Positions 40,559-49,445 of a DNA stretch of 64,000 bases are shown here, one piece after another (the first letter of the stretch is position 1; every line of letters starts with the position of its first letter). Under the pieces are notes generated by a model that was not told the DNA's origin, did no database searches, and saw only the letters and a program-made list of their open reading frames with translations. The position numbers and the translations under genes were made by a program. This DNA comes from Tengunoibacter tsumagoiensis (GTDB taxonomy: Bacteria > Chloroflexota > Ktedonobacteria > Ktedonobacterales > Ktedonobacteraceae), in contig NZ_BIFR01000001.1 in NCBI RefSeq assembly GCF_003967535.1, positions 5,021,001-5,085,000 of the forward strand. Reading direction: 5' to 3'.

Positions 40559-42241
40559 ATGTCACGAAGATCGCGCAGACAAAAACAGAATATAGAGCAG
40601 ATCGTTGATGCTGCGATAGCGCGCCGATTCTCTCAGCTAGCATTGCCACCCGGCGCTACTCCTCGGCCTATCAATCAAGACGCGCTGTTGCAGCAGATGC
40701 AGCAGAGCCAGGCCCCGGCCAAGCAGGGAACTCCGATGTTTTCGCCTGGCGCACCGCTGACTCCGCAGCCTGATCTAAGCCCTGGAGGCATGCCTCGAGG
40801 CTGGCAATTTCCCGTCGGCTACAACATCTCAGTGCGACCGCGCAGCACTGAGGCGACCAGCTTTGATACCCTGCGCAATCTGGCAGCGCTCTATGATGGT
40901 GCAATGCTCTGCGAGCAAGTATGGTTGGACACGGTCGCAAAGCTCAACCTTGTCATCAAGCCACGACCTGAGTTAATCGTTGGGGACGCTGATAGCAGCG
41001 ATAAGAAATTCGCCGCAGACATTGCCCGCTACACCGAGTTTTTCTCGATGCCAGATCCAGGCAATGGCTACGATCTCAAATCGTGGCTTCGAATGGCAAC
41101 ACGAGAAACATTGCAAATCGATGCCCTCGCGATCTATCCTCGTCTGAATCGAGGCGGCGGGCTTTATGCATTGGAGATCGTCGATGGTGCCACGATCAAG
41201 CCACTCTTAGATCCGCGTGGCCGACGACCACAGCCGCCATACCCGAGCTATCAGCAATTCCTGTATGGAGTGCCCGCAGGTCTCTACACCAGCGACGAAA
41301 TGCTGTATTTCCGAGAGACGGTGCGCGCTGATAGCCCCTATGGTTTGTCTCGCAATGAGAGAATTATACTTCGCATCAACCAGGCTCTTCGCAAGGAAAA
41401 CAAGGATCTCTCGAGATTTACGGATGGCAATGTTCCAGCGGGTCTCTTAGAGCCGCCTGACGATGGCAGTCAGTGGACGCCTGAGCAACTCCTCGCATAT
41501 CAAGATTTATGGGATGCGTTGCTTGCCGGAAACGATCAGGCGCGAAGCCGCGTCAAGGTGATTCAGCCTGGCAGCAAATACACGGCAACGGATGACAAAG
41601 ACATCTATGTCGATTTTGACCAATTTCTGTTAAACATCACGACCGCATGTTATTCGATGACGCTCGCTGATCTTGGTTTCACCGAGGATGTTAACAAATC
41701 GAGCGGAGATAGCCAGGAAAACGTTTTCTACCGACGCGCTGTGCAACCGCTGGTAGACCGCTATGCAACGTTGTTCTCATTTATTCTCAAAAAGTACTTC
41801 AACGAAGATCGGTTCATCGTCACATTCGCAGGCTTCGAAGAGGCTGAAGACTTCCAGGCGCAGGCAACCGCGTACTCAACGCTTGTCACCTCTGGCATTG
41901 TGTCGCCGAGTGTCGCGGCGCGCCAACTCAAGCTACCTGTCGAGAAAGACATACCGCCATTCATTCTCACCAAAGATGGCCCCGTCTTCCTGGAGGACAT
42001 TGCCGATCCTGCGATGCGCAAAGCTTCCAACGATGCTAAAATGGCAGGCTTCGAACTCGCGAAGAATCCCCCGACCGCGCCGAATGGCAACGAAGAGCAG
42101 CAGAAGCAAGGAACCCCACCGGAGCAAGGCGCAAAGCCCAACGACGACGAAGAGCGAAGCGAGTACCCTGATTTTTTCGGCGTGGCCGTCGAGAGTGGCG
42201 GCCACCATCAAAATCGCAGATATCCCTGGAGAAGCGGCTAG
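40559..42241 (+). CDS. Portal protein (560 aa in the zero frame)
   Basis: Position after terL, size and sequence features fit a phage portal ring subunit. These include an early MFSPGAPLTPQPDLSPGGMPRGWQFPVGYNI, a body with ATRETLQIDALAIYPRLNRGGGLYALEIVDGATIKPLLDPRG, and a C-terminal clip/crown region with SGDSQENVFYRRAVQPLVDRYATLFSFILKKYFNE. The last ~22 zero-frame residues (FGVAVESGGHHQNRRYPWRSG) look unlike a protein end. They follow a T-TTT-TTC slippery heptamer (42172-42178) from which a -1 shift would continue into the MuF frame, giving about 753 residues. Whether both forms are made is not known. Confidence 0.85.
   Translation: MSRRSRRQKQNIEQIVDAAIARRFSQLALPPGATPRPINQDALLQQMQQSQAPAKQGTPMFSPGAPLTPQPDLSPGGMPRGWQFPVGYNISVRPRSTEATSFDTLRNLAALYDGAMLCEQVWLDTVAKLNLVIKPRPELIVGDADSSDKKFAADIARYTEFFSMPDPGNGYDLKSWLRMATRETLQIDALAIYPRLNRGGGLYALEIVDGATIKPLLDPRGRRPQPPYPSYQQFLYGVPAGLYTSDEMLYFRETVRADSPYGLSRNERIILRINQALRKENKDLSRFTDGNVPAGLLEPPDDGSQWTPEQLLAYQDLWDALLAGNDQARSRVKVIQPGSKYTATDDKDIYVDFDQFLLNITTACYSMTLADLGFTEDVNKSSGDSQENVFYRRAVQPLVDRYATLFSFILKKYFNEDRFIVTFAGFEEAEDFQAQATAYSTLVTSGIVSPSVAARQLKLPVEKDIPPFILTKDGPVFLEDIADPAMRKASNDAKMAGFELAKNPPTAPNGNEEQQKQGTPPEQGAKPNDDEERSEYPDFFGVAVESGGHHQNRRYPWRSG
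42172..42205 (+). promoter_or_regulatory. Candidate -1 ribosomal frameshift site
   Basis: The heptamer T TTT TTC (42172-42178) sits in phase with the portal frame (gaT TTT TTC). Three bases further GTGGCC (42182-42187) pairs with GGCCAC (42200-42205), a GC-rich 6-bp stem. The -1 frame has a TGA at 42169-42171 and is open from exactly 42172 to 42819. Confidence 0.6.
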
Positions 42242-42819
42242 CCAGTGCCATCCAGGGATTCATCAGCCTGGCCAAGCTGAGCAAAGATGGTGTCGAACTG
42301 CCAGACCAGGCGGCGCAATCTCAGCTCGTCGATGCAATCACTGAACTCCTGGAAAGTGCCAGGACTGAAGGAGAACGCATTGTCGGCCAGGCTCAGCGAC
42401 AGATGATCAGCCTGGCCAACTTCGCAAGCCGCGCATCCGAGGTCGTTGCCGGTATCATCGAACAGATCAAGGATCGCGTCGCTGGTATCATCGATGCGAT
42501 CTTTGGTGACGGCGAGGGTGAGGAGATCAGCGATGCAGAGAAGCAAGCACAGGCTGAGACTGAGTTCGACGCATGGGGCGAAGAATACGCAGATATGGTC
42601 GGCCAGACAGAGGTCTGCGCGGCGGTCGAGGAAGAGGTGGTGCATCAAATGCAACAGGCAGGCGTCGAGGAGATCTACTGGCTCGCTGAGCCTGATGCGT
42701 GCGATCGGTGCCTCGCAAATGCTGACGCCTCGCCTCTGCCTATAGATCAATTATGGCCATCGGGTGACACTGCTCCGCCGGCGCATCCTCGGTGTCGATG
42801 TACGATTGCGCCGGCATAG
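42172..42819 (+). CDS. MuF-like head morphogenesis protein, probably made as portal fusion
   Basis: The frame encodes helical sequence (SLEKRLASAIQGFISLAKL, SQLVDAITELLESARTEGERIVGQAQRQMISLANFASRASEVVAGIIEQIKD). It ends in the MuF/minor head signature: EIYWLAEPDACDRCLANA, then PPAHPRCRCTIAP, with the CxxC and HPRCRC metal or disulfide site. No ATG, GTG or TTG with a ribosome site exists before coding starts; the first ATG (42403) lies inside the conserved helical part and lacks a Shine-Dalgarno. The simplest reading is a -1 frameshift from the portal gene. An alternative is internal initiation at 42403 giving 138 residues. Confidence 0.7.
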   Translation, partial: FFRRGRREWRPPSKSQISLEKRLASAIQGFISLAKLSKDGVELPDQAAQSQLVDAITELLESARTEGERIVGQAQRQMISLANFASRASEVVAGIIEQIKDRVAGIIDAIFGDGEGEEISDAEKQAQAETEFDAWGEEYADMVGQTEVCAAVEEEVVHQMQQAGVEEIYWLAEPDACDRCLANADASPLPIDQLWPSGDTAPPAHPRCRCTIAPA

Positions 42820-42831
42820 GATTAGACAAAA

Positions 42832-43611
42832 ATGAGCACAATGAGGACAGACGTTGAGGCTCGATGTCTGCCAGGCGATCTCTGGCAACTTGGCAGGCAT
42901 CGCATTCTCTGCGGAGATTCGACTGATAAGCATCATGTTGGACGATTATTGACTGGTATCAAAGTAGATGCAGTTGTCACCGATCCACCGTATTGTAGCG
43001 GCGGTTGGCAGGAAGCAGGGAAGAGCAATGGAAGCATTGGAACTGGCGCGCCAGGAAGAGCAACTATCATTAATGATCAGCTCTCCACACGAGGATATAT
43101 GGCTCTGATAAGGCAGGCGGTGATGGGAATTGAAGCAAACATCATCAATGTCTTTACTGATTGGCGCATGTGGTGCTACCTCTTCGATGTCGCAGAAAGC
43201 AGAGGATATGGTGTAAGATCGATGGTCGTCTGGGACAAGAAAAGCATGGGTATGGGTATTGGTTGGCGTGCTCAGCATGAACTTATCCTGGTAGGAACCA
43301 TTAGTAAAGGGTGTTTTGACCTAAAGGCAGGGCATGGGAACGTCATTTCCTGCCAGCGATCTGGCAATATTTGGCACCCCACTCAAAAGCCACTGCCAGT
43401 CCTTGAATCTCTTCTCAGCGTAATTCCAAGAGCCACCGTCATCTATGACCCCTTCCTTGGCAGCGGTTCGACTCTGCTGGCCGCGCACAACAAAGATCGC
43501 CATTGTTACGGCATCGAAATCTCTCCTCATTATTGCGACGTCACCATAGCTCGCTACGAATCACACACCGGCGACAAAGCCATCCTCATTGAACGACTGG
43601 AGAACCCATAA
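42832..43611 (+). CDS. Beta-class DNA methyltransferase (259 aa)
   Basis: N4-cytosine or N6-adenine methyltransferase. The N-terminal LPGDLWQLGRHRILCGDSTD and VDAVVTDPPYCSGG (catalytic DPPY, residues 51-54) come first. The SAM-binding YDPFLGSGSTLLAA and CYGIEISPHYCD are near the end, the order of the beta class. Between them lies the target-recognition part (about 60-190). No partner restriction gene is visible, so it is an orphan phage enzyme that probably protects against host restriction or marks DNA for packaging (inference). Located between MuF and protease. Confidence 0.9.
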   Translation: MSTMRTDVEARCLPGDLWQLGRHRILCGDSTDKHHVGRLLTGIKVDAVVTDPPYCSGGWQEAGKSNGSIGTGAPGRATIINDQLSTRGYMALIRQAVMGIEANIINVFTDWRMWCYLFDVAESRGYGVRSMVVWDKKSMGMGIGWRAQHELILVGTISKGCFDLKAGHGNVISCQRSGNIWHPTQKPLPVLESLLSVIPRATVIYDPFLGSGSTLLAAHNKDRHCYGIEISPHYCDVTIARYESHTGDKAILIERLENP

Positions 43612-43614
43612 CCC

Positions 43615-44718
43615 ATGACAAATTTAGCTAGCGCCGAACCTATTGAGCGCGGCACACTCCCCGAATCCATCAATTATTACATCCCCATCGAGCGGATCGA
43701 TCGCGAAAAGCGCGAAGTCATTGGCACTGCTACAGCGGAGGTCGAAGACGGCCATGGAACGATTTTTCGCTACCAGGGCAGCAAAGATGCTTTCACAGCA
43801 TGGCGCGGAAATATCCGGGAGATGCACGACCCCCACAAGGCGGTTGGGCGAGCACTGGAGATCAAACCTGACGACGACAACAAACAGATCATCGTCCGCG
43901 CAAAAATCAGCAATGGCGCTGAAGACACCTGGCAAAAAGTCTTAGATGGCACGCTCACCGGCTTTTCGGTTGGCGGCAAAAACGGCAAATGGTCAGAGAT
44001 CGACAAAGACGGTCGCCGCGTCCAAATCCTGGATCGCTACGATCTCGTCGAATTGTCGCTCGTCGATAACCCGAGCTGTCCAGTCGCCAACATTGCCATT
44101 GTCCGGGCTAACGGCTCTGCAACCGATGTTCTGGCCGCTGACAGCGAAGATGAGATCTCACCGTCTGCCGAGCCAGTCGATGAGTCCATCGAGCGTGCCG
44201 GTGCTCGGATCTCCGCTGACACCAAGTCATCGCTGCATACCATGCGCGACCAGGCGATGACGCTCTGCGGCTGTGATGATTGCGTTGGTATGGTTGAGAA
44301 ATTGGCTGCCGGCGAGGATGCACAGCAGCGTGCTTTGATCGCGGAGATCATCCGCGAAGTCAATGTCGCGATCCAGGCGCAGCTCGGCAGTACGACTCAG
44401 CGCGTCAACGCTCTGCTGGCTCGCGACGCACAACGCAAAGAAGCGCCAGATCTGACGAGGCGCGTCGATGATCTGTCCTCGCAGCTTGACGAGATCAAGA
44501 CTCTCTGCAAAAAAATCGCGGAGACGCCACTCGATGGCGGGCCAGTGCTGCATGGCGCGGGCGTGGCTGTCGAGAAGCACCTGGCGACCAGCGGCGTGCA
44601 ACGAAGTGCGATGAGCGACGCGGACGTCATCCAGCGCGCAGCAGAACTTGGATTCGCGCCGCCAACCAATGTCGACGATGCCATTCGCGCCGCTGCGGCC
44701 CTGGTGCCTCGCCGATAA
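43615..44718 (+). CDS. Prohead protease with scaffold-like C-terminus (367 aa)
   Basis: Residues 18-170 match the HK97-type prohead serine protease fold. IPIERIDREKREVIGTATAE comes first, with the catalytic histidine probably in REMHDPHKAVGRAL and the serine in GTLTGFSVGGKNGKW. DLVELSLVDNPSCPVANIAIV is the usual end of the domain. The C-terminal 190 residues include a coiled coil (LTRRVDDLSSQLDEIKTLCKKI) and probably act as the scaffold, as in protease-scaffold fusions. Directly upstream of the capsid gene. Confidence 0.8.
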   Translation: MTNLASAEPIERGTLPESINYYIPIERIDREKREVIGTATAEVEDGHGTIFRYQGSKDAFTAWRGNIREMHDPHKAVGRALEIKPDDDNKQIIVRAKISNGAEDTWQKVLDGTLTGFSVGGKNGKWSEIDKDGRRVQILDRYDLVELSLVDNPSCPVANIAIVRANGSATDVLAADSEDEISPSAEPVDESIERAGARISADTKSSLHTMRDQAMTLCGCDDCVGMVEKLAAGEDAQQRALIAEIIREVNVAIQAQLGSTTQRVNALLARDAQRKEAPDLTRRVDDLSSQLDEIKTLCKKIAETPLDGGPVLHGAGVAVEKHLATSGVQRSAMSDADVIQRAAELGFAPPTNVDDAIRAAAALVPRR

Positions 44719-44824
44719 TCTATGCTCATAGCATAGCTTTGTATGTCATCGCGTCCCCGCTCTCTCTCCCACATATGCTCTCTGCATACTTCCTCTGTTT
44801 TTTCTATCCTCAAGGAGCACTACC

Positions 44825-46501
44825 TTGGCTCAAAAAATTGATGCGCTCGTCGAGCGTGTCCGTGGACTTTCCCCGGAATTGGCGACCGAGATCGTCAACG
44901 AATTAACACCGATTACTCATGGCTTACCTGCGCCTAGCAAGGAAATGACCCGGCAGCAGGTCGGATCGATCTACCGTAATGCACTGCCTCCGAATGCATC
45001 CGACCAGGCTGACATCAGCAATCAGACGGTATCACTCGTCAAAAATGCTCAGGCTGACTTTGTTCGTGCTGGTACCAATCTTGCAACGGGTTTTATTGGA
45101 TATGATCTAAAAGCCCCGGCTGCAATGCTGATTCCGTTCCTGACGCCCTTGCTCAATATGACGCCGCGCCAGGCTGGCGTAGGAGTGCCGATTCACAACT
45201 GGAAAGCTGTCGTCGACTTCTTTGGCGGAAATTCTCCTTTATCGGTCCTTGGTGCAGTCGATGATGGCGGCACACCTAGCTATGTCAGTCGCACAGTCAC
45301 CGCACTGTCGAACACCTTTCAAACCATCGGACTCCAAGACGCCCTCACCTTCCAGGCTGAATGGCGCGGTCGAAGCTTCGAGGGGGATCTGCGCGCACTC
45401 TTGACGTCACAGCTCCTATATGCGCTGAAGCTGATCGAAGAGAACTGGCTCATCAATATGAGTGATTATCTCTGGACTCCACCGCCTCCCCTGGTCTCGA
45501 CGAGCACCACCGGCGGATCTCTGGCCGCGACGAATCCGTACTGGTTCGCCGTCACCGCTGTCAACACTAACGGCGAAACATTGAGCACTGGTATTCTTGG
45601 GCCATACACCATTGCCAGCGGCACCACCGGCAGCATCGCACTCACGTTATTCACAGTGCCCAACACCACGACGAAATACAACGTGTACGCCGCGACCGCA
45701 GCCTCTAAGCCAGCGGCATCCGCCATGTTCCTCCAGAGCGCAGCCTCAAATTTCGGTGGCGCGTCGGCTCTGAACCAGCCAGCCTCACAAATTCAAGGAA
45801 ATTTCAGCGCAACCATGACCTCGCTGACGACCAGCGGCACCGCGTTGAGCACGGTGGTTTCCAATACAGCGATGGTCAAGCCTTCGACTCTGTCTCAGCC
45901 GCTCACCTGGCAGGGAGCTCAAAGCCTGGTGTATAACAATGCCGGCATCTTCGCCAACATCGCAACCGGCACCGGGGCATTGAAATCATTTATCACTCAG
46001 CCAGCGGCTACCACTGGCTACCTGGCTCTCTCCGACATACAGAATCAATTCTTGCAGATGTTTAACGCCGCGCGCGCAAACCCCGAATACCTGTTTTGCA
46101 GCCCACAGGACGCGATCACGATTACTAACCTGGTTACTGCGGCTGGCAACACACGCGTTGTGGTCTCTGCCGACTCGGCTTCATCACAGAACAATTTGAT
46201 CGCCGGATACAGAGTAACGAAGATTCTCAATGAGGCCACCGGTCGGCTAGTTGACATCGTGCCACTGCCGTATTTGGCGCAAGGCACGCTCATCTTCGGC
46301 TCGATGAGCTTTCCGTACCCTGTTTCTGGCTACAATGATCCTCCATTCAGAATCATCTACAACCGTGACTACTACGGAGTCGATTATCCACCGACTCAGC
46401 AAAACCCGACGGCCTGGGGTTTCGGCGATTTCGTGGACGAGACGCTCTGCAACGAATTTCTCGGCGGTTGGGGCATCCTCAACGGCGTTGTCTATCACTA
46501 A
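44825..46501 (+). CDS. Major capsid protein with inserted Ig-like domain (558 aa)
   Basis: TTG start with AAGGAGCACTACC. Position after the protease and size suggest the HK97-fold capsid protein, with an N-terminal delta-like helical part (LVERVRGLSPELATEIVNEL). The capsid body resumes after residue ~350 (FLQMFNAARANPEYLFCSPQDAITITNLV, YRVTKILNEATGRLVDIVPLPYL, TLIFGSMSFPYPVSGYNDPPF). Between about residues 225 and 300 lies an insertion (YWFAVTAVNTNGETLSTGILGPYTIASGTTGSIALTL, TTKYNVYAATA) with the strands of a fibronectin/Ig-like domain. This is likely a surface-exposed decoration built into the capsid protein. Confidence 0.75.
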   Translation: MAQKIDALVERVRGLSPELATEIVNELTPITHGLPAPSKEMTRQQVGSIYRNALPPNASDQADISNQTVSLVKNAQADFVRAGTNLATGFIGYDLKAPAAMLIPFLTPLLNMTPRQAGVGVPIHNWKAVVDFFGGNSPLSVLGAVDDGGTPSYVSRTVTALSNTFQTIGLQDALTFQAEWRGRSFEGDLRALLTSQLLYALKLIEENWLINMSDYLWTPPPPLVSTSTTGGSLAATNPYWFAVTAVNTNGETLSTGILGPYTIASGTTGSIALTLFTVPNTTTKYNVYAATAASKPAASAMFLQSAASNFGGASALNQPASQIQGNFSATMTSLTTSGTALSTVVSNTAMVKPSTLSQPLTWQGAQSLVYNNAGIFANIATGTGALKSFITQPAATTGYLALSDIQNQFLQMFNAARANPEYLFCSPQDAITITNLVTAAGNTRVVVSADSASSQNNLIAGYRVTKILNEATGRLVDIVPLPYLAQGTLIFGSMSFPYPVSGYNDPPFRIIYNRDYYGVDYPPTQQNPTAWGFGDFVDETLCNEFLGGWGILNGVVYH

Positions 46502-46508
46502 GATCGAG

Positions 46509-46535
46509 GTTCGGTGAGATTGATTCTCACCGAAC
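46509..46535 (+). terminator. Hairpin after the capsid gene
   Basis: GTTCGGTGAGA (46509-46519), loop TTGAT, TCTCACCGAAC (46525-46535). Eleven perfect base pairs without U-tract, five bases after the capsid stop; probably partial terminator or 3' stabiliser that sets capsid mRNA excess. Confidence 0.65.
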
Positions 46536-46550
46536 TACCTGGAGGTCATC

Positions 46551-46826
46551 ATGGCCAAGAAAAATCAGCAGAGCAGCGCAACCTCAGCCGAAAGAGAAAT
46601 ACAGCAACAAAGCGAGGAGACTGCGCAGTCCGACGAGATCCTTGCGGTGACGCTGCGAATGGACAATAGCTTTGAGTATCACCTCAACCTCAAGAGATCG
46701 GTCCTGGCTGGTATCCTCGATCCCGACGTCGGGGACGTGTTTATTGAGGTTCCCTGCCCCGTCGCAGGAACAAAGCGATTCCTGCACACGTCGCGGATCA
46801 AAGAGCTCGATGCGCGAGGGTTGTAG
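46551..46826 (+). CDS. Small hypothetical protein (91 aa)
   Basis: The polar Q/S/E-rich N-terminus (KKNQQSSATSAEREIQQQSEETAQSDE) is followed by a compact beta domain (ILAVTLRMDNSFEYHLNLKRSVLAGILDPDVGDVFIEVPCPVAGTKRFLHTSRIKEL). GGAGGTCATC precedes the ATG. Placed between capsid and decoration genes, so a capsid accessory is plausible; family unknown. Confidence 0.6.
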   Translation: MAKKNQQSSATSAEREIQQQSEETAQSDEILAVTLRMDNSFEYHLNLKRSVLAGILDPDVGDVFIEVPCPVAGTKRFLHTSRIKELDARGL

Positions 46827-46829
46827 AAC

Positions 46830-47507
46830 ATGACGATCCAGGCATCGGATACATTCGCTCGGGGCAACCAAAGCGGATGGGGAACGGCCAGCGATGGCGA
46901 GACGTGGACCGAGACGGGCGTTGGAACGCTGTCAATCAGCGCAAATAGCGGGTTGATCTCATCGCTTGCCACAGACACCCATGTGCAGCTTGGGAGCAAG
47001 ACGCTGACCGACCAGGATGTGAGCGCTCGCGTGGCCATCGCCAATAGCGGAGATGTCGTTGGAGTCCAGGCGCGCTTTTCTGCTGGTGGTGGCAACACGA
47101 CCACCTATAAATTTTTATATTATGGTGGCGGTGTGCATCTCAATAAGGCCAATGCCGGCACTAACACCCAGATGACCACTGCAACATTTACCATGGTCGT
47201 CGCCACGCATTACTGGATGCGACTTCGATGCATCGGCACATCGCTCTATGGCCGCGTCTGGCAAGATGGCACCATGGAGCCAACGACCTGGACGACAACC
47301 ACAACGGATTCCTCGGTGTTATCGGGCGGCTTTGCGGTTCTGGCCAACGGCAACACGGCCAGCGGCATTAGCATCGATAATTTTATCGCCGACGACCTGA
47401 TCGTACCCGTAAGCTCGCCGCAGAATACAACGGTCATCGCGACAGGCAGAGACGGCAAAACATCCGCTACAGGCCGCGACGGCAAAGCAACGGCAAGGGG
47501 GCATTAA
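46830..47507 (+). CDS. Lectin-fold (LamG-like) virion protein (225 aa)
   Basis: Starts with QASDTFARGNQSGWGTASDGETWTETG and continues with repeated strands (VSARVAIANSGDVVGVQARFSAGGGNTTTYKFLYYGG, YWMRLRCIGTSLYGRVWQDGTMEPTTW, GFAVLANGNTASGISIDNF). This is the concanavalin/LamG beta-sandwich pattern often used in phage decoration or fibre proteins for glycan binding. The end has two copies of ATGRDGK. Probably displayed on the capsid or neck. Confidence 0.65.
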   Translation: MTIQASDTFARGNQSGWGTASDGETWTETGVGTLSISANSGLISSLATDTHVQLGSKTLTDQDVSARVAIANSGDVVGVQARFSAGGGNTTTYKFLYYGGGVHLNKANAGTNTQMTTATFTMVVATHYWMRLRCIGTSLYGRVWQDGTMEPTTWTTTTTDSSVLSGGFAVLANGNTASGISIDNFIADDLIVPVSSPQNTTVIATGRDGKTSATGRDGKATARGH

Positions 47508-47839
47508 TGGCAATATCTCCATGGTATAAGGGTGACACAGCGCCATCCTGGACGATCTCGCTCATCCCTGATAGCGGCACTATCAATGTCGCGTCACTTT
47601 CTCCATCCAGCTTTACACTATTGATCAAAAATACCGATAATGGCGTCGAGGTCGTAGGCTCTGGTACCTTCTCGGCCATCACCGCAGCCAGTGGCAGCAC
47701 GCCGGCGAGCGTCGTTTATCAGCCATCTAGCGCTGATGTTGCGAGCCTCGGTAATTATGTGCTCTTCCTGGTTATCTCATTTCCAGGCGGTTTCACTGAG
47801 ACATTGAGCATCGGAGTCTTCCAGGTGATCGCCAAATGA
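47507..47839 (+). CDS. BppU-like virion protein (110 aa)
   Basis: One-base overlap with the preceding gene. An all-beta sequence (WYKGDTAPSWTISLIPDSGTINVASLSPSSFTLLIKNTDNGVEV, GNYVLFLVISFPGGFTETLSIGVFQV) resembles the N-terminal domain of baseplate upper proteins or head-fibre Ig domains. Partner unknown. Confidence 0.5.
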   Translation: MAISPWYKGDTAPSWTISLIPDSGTINVASLSPSSFTLLIKNTDNGVEVVGSGTFSAITAASGSTPASVVYQPSSADVASLGNYVLFLVISFPGGFTETLSIGVFQVIAK

Positions 47840-48726
47840 TGAATACATACATCAGTGTCGCTGACTATCTTCGCGCGCCGTCAGGCCACGACACCTCAAC
47901 GCTCGTATCGAATGTCTTATTGCTTTCATCGTCAACAACAACAGGTGCAACAACCTTGCCTGTGACCGCGCTCACGGCTGCGCAGTCCAGCGGAGATCGC
48001 ATCTATCTCTTTGATGGCAGCGCGACCGAGATTGTGACCCTGACGGCAGCGGCAACCATTGGCGCGACGTCGCTCACCTGCACACCGCTGAGCAATGCGC
48101 ATACTGCTGGCATCTCGCTGTGTAGCGATGGAAGCGGGGGTAGCCTGGCGTCCATGATCATCAATGCCTCGGCGCAGATCGAGGCTTTCTGCCGGCAGCC
48201 TTTACTCCAGGCATCGCATAGCGCCGAACGGCTTCAGCTGCGCTCTATGCGCGCAGCGATGAACCGAGATTATCAATTGCTGATTCGGCCAAAGCAATTC
48301 CCTGTGACAACAGTGTCGGCGGTGACGATCTCGCTCAATGCATCGACAACGATCAACCTGGATGCAAGCCAGGCCATGATCGACGCCGATCAACAAATTG
48401 TGACGATTGCGCAACTCTCCACAACCTCGGGGACGGTGCCGTGGTCGGGGATTACACGGCCTCTCTCGCAGACCACGCCTGGCTTTGTACAGATCTCATA
48501 TACCGCAGGTTATGCATACGCATCATTGCCATACGACATCAGCCAGGCATGCATCTGGCTCGTCAGCGATCTTCTGAGCGATCGGCGAAATCCAACCGGC
48601 GCGGCTGAGGTTCGGCTCGGCGATGTGCAACTGATAACCAGGCTACGCGGCGAAACCACTGGCCGCTCTGTCCTCGTGATGCGTGCTGAATCCGCGCTTT
48701 CTCCTTACAGACAGCGAGCCTTTTAA
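47836..48726 (+). CDS. Head-tail connector (gp6-like) with N-terminal extension (296 aa)
   Basis: The C-terminal part (about 95-296) shows the helical adaptor pattern: LASMIINASAQIEAFCRQPLL, then YAYASLPYDISQACIWLVSDLLSDRRNPTGAAEVRLGDVQL. These features are typical of proteins that sit under the portal. The N-terminal 90 residues (VSDYLRAPSGHD..., ATTLPVTALTAAQSSGDRIYLFDGSATEIVTL) form an extra beta domain. ATGATG start overlapping the preceding stop. Confidence 0.65.
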   Translation: MMNTYISVADYLRAPSGHDTSTLVSNVLLLSSSTTTGATTLPVTALTAAQSSGDRIYLFDGSATEIVTLTAAATIGATSLTCTPLSNAHTAGISLCSDGSGGSLASMIINASAQIEAFCRQPLLQASHSAERLQLRSMRAAMNRDYQLLIRPKQFPVTTVSAVTISLNASTTINLDASQAMIDADQQIVTIAQLSTTSGTVPWSGITRPLSQTTPGFVQISYTAGYAYASLPYDISQACIWLVSDLLSDRRNPTGAAEVRLGDVQLITRLRGETTGRSVLVMRAESALSPYRQRAF

Positions 48727-49031
48727 TGTTCGATACAACCATGACCATCAAGCGCTCAGCTGCGACGGTCCGCACTGGCATTCCAACGAATATTCAGAAT
48801 ATGCAATGGCGGGTCGCAGCGGATCTTGGCGGCCAGAGCCCCTATGATTCATTCTGGATTCGCAGCACCGGCGGCGGCCCGCTCGATATTCGACGTGGCG
48901 ATCTGCTCATCGATGAGCACAACATCGATCCGCTGACCGGCGCATTGACGCGCTACCGAGTCTTCGGAAACGTGGAGTCCTACGGCCAGACATACGCAAA
49001 AATACCGGCTGAGAAGCTGCTAGGAGTGTAA
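48726..49031 (+). CDS. Probable head-closure protein (101 aa)
   Basis: Located immediately after the connector, in the slot of SPP1 gp16-like stoppers. Beta-rich (FDTTMTIKRSAATVRTGIPTNIQNMQWRVAAD, IRRGDLLIDEHNIDPLTGALTRYRVFGNVESYG). Sequence similarity alone is weak, so the call rests mainly on gene order. Confidence 0.55.
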   Translation: MFDTTMTIKRSAATVRTGIPTNIQNMQWRVAADLGGQSPYDSFWIRSTGGGPLDIRRGDLLIDEHNIDPLTGALTRYRVFGNVESYGQTYAKIPAEKLLGV

Positions 49032-49032
49032 T

Positions 49033-49443
49033 ATGGCTGGATTCTCGATGAGCTTCGACCCGCGAAGCCTGGCGCAGATCGCGCAGTTCGCGGGCTTCGG
49101 CGTCTATATGAGCGAGGAAGTCCAGGCAGCGCTCAGCGAATCAGGGGATATCCTCGTGGGTGCGGTGCGCGGCAACATGCATTGGCAGAATCCAAGTGGA
49201 CGCCTGGAGGCATCGATCCGCAAGGTCAACGATTCGCCATATGAGCTCGAGATCGGCTCGGATCTTCCCTACGCCAGGCGTCGCGAATTTGGTTTTAGCG
49301 GTATGGTTGATCGCCTCGGACGCTACTATCACTTTGACCCCGGTGCCTACTACTTCGCCGCCGCTGCCAACCAGGAACACGACCACGTCTTCGGCCTTGT
49401 CGAGGACGCAGTTGAGCGTGCACTGAACAGGCTAGGAGCCTAA
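49033..49443 (+). CDS. HK97 gp10-like tail completion protein (136 aa)
   Basis: Contains SEEVQAALSESGDILVGAVRGNMHWQNPSGRLEASIRKV, then YELEIGSDLPYARRREFGFSGMVD, the pattern of gp10/neck proteins (a short helix, N-P-SGRL, S-lpYAr--EFG). Acts at the head-tail interface. Confidence 0.75.
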   Translation: MAGFSMSFDPRSLAQIAQFAGFGVYMSEEVQAALSESGDILVGAVRGNMHWQNPSGRLEASIRKVNDSPYELEIGSDLPYARRREFGFSGMVDRLGRYYHFDPGAYYFAAAANQEHDHVFGLVEDAVERALNRLGA

Positions 49444-49445
49444 CC

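Noticed and set aside
42403..42819. MuF as an independent 138-residue gene
   Set aside because: The ATG has no ribosome site and lies within coding-like sequence that extends upstream to the slippery site; kept only as an alternative.
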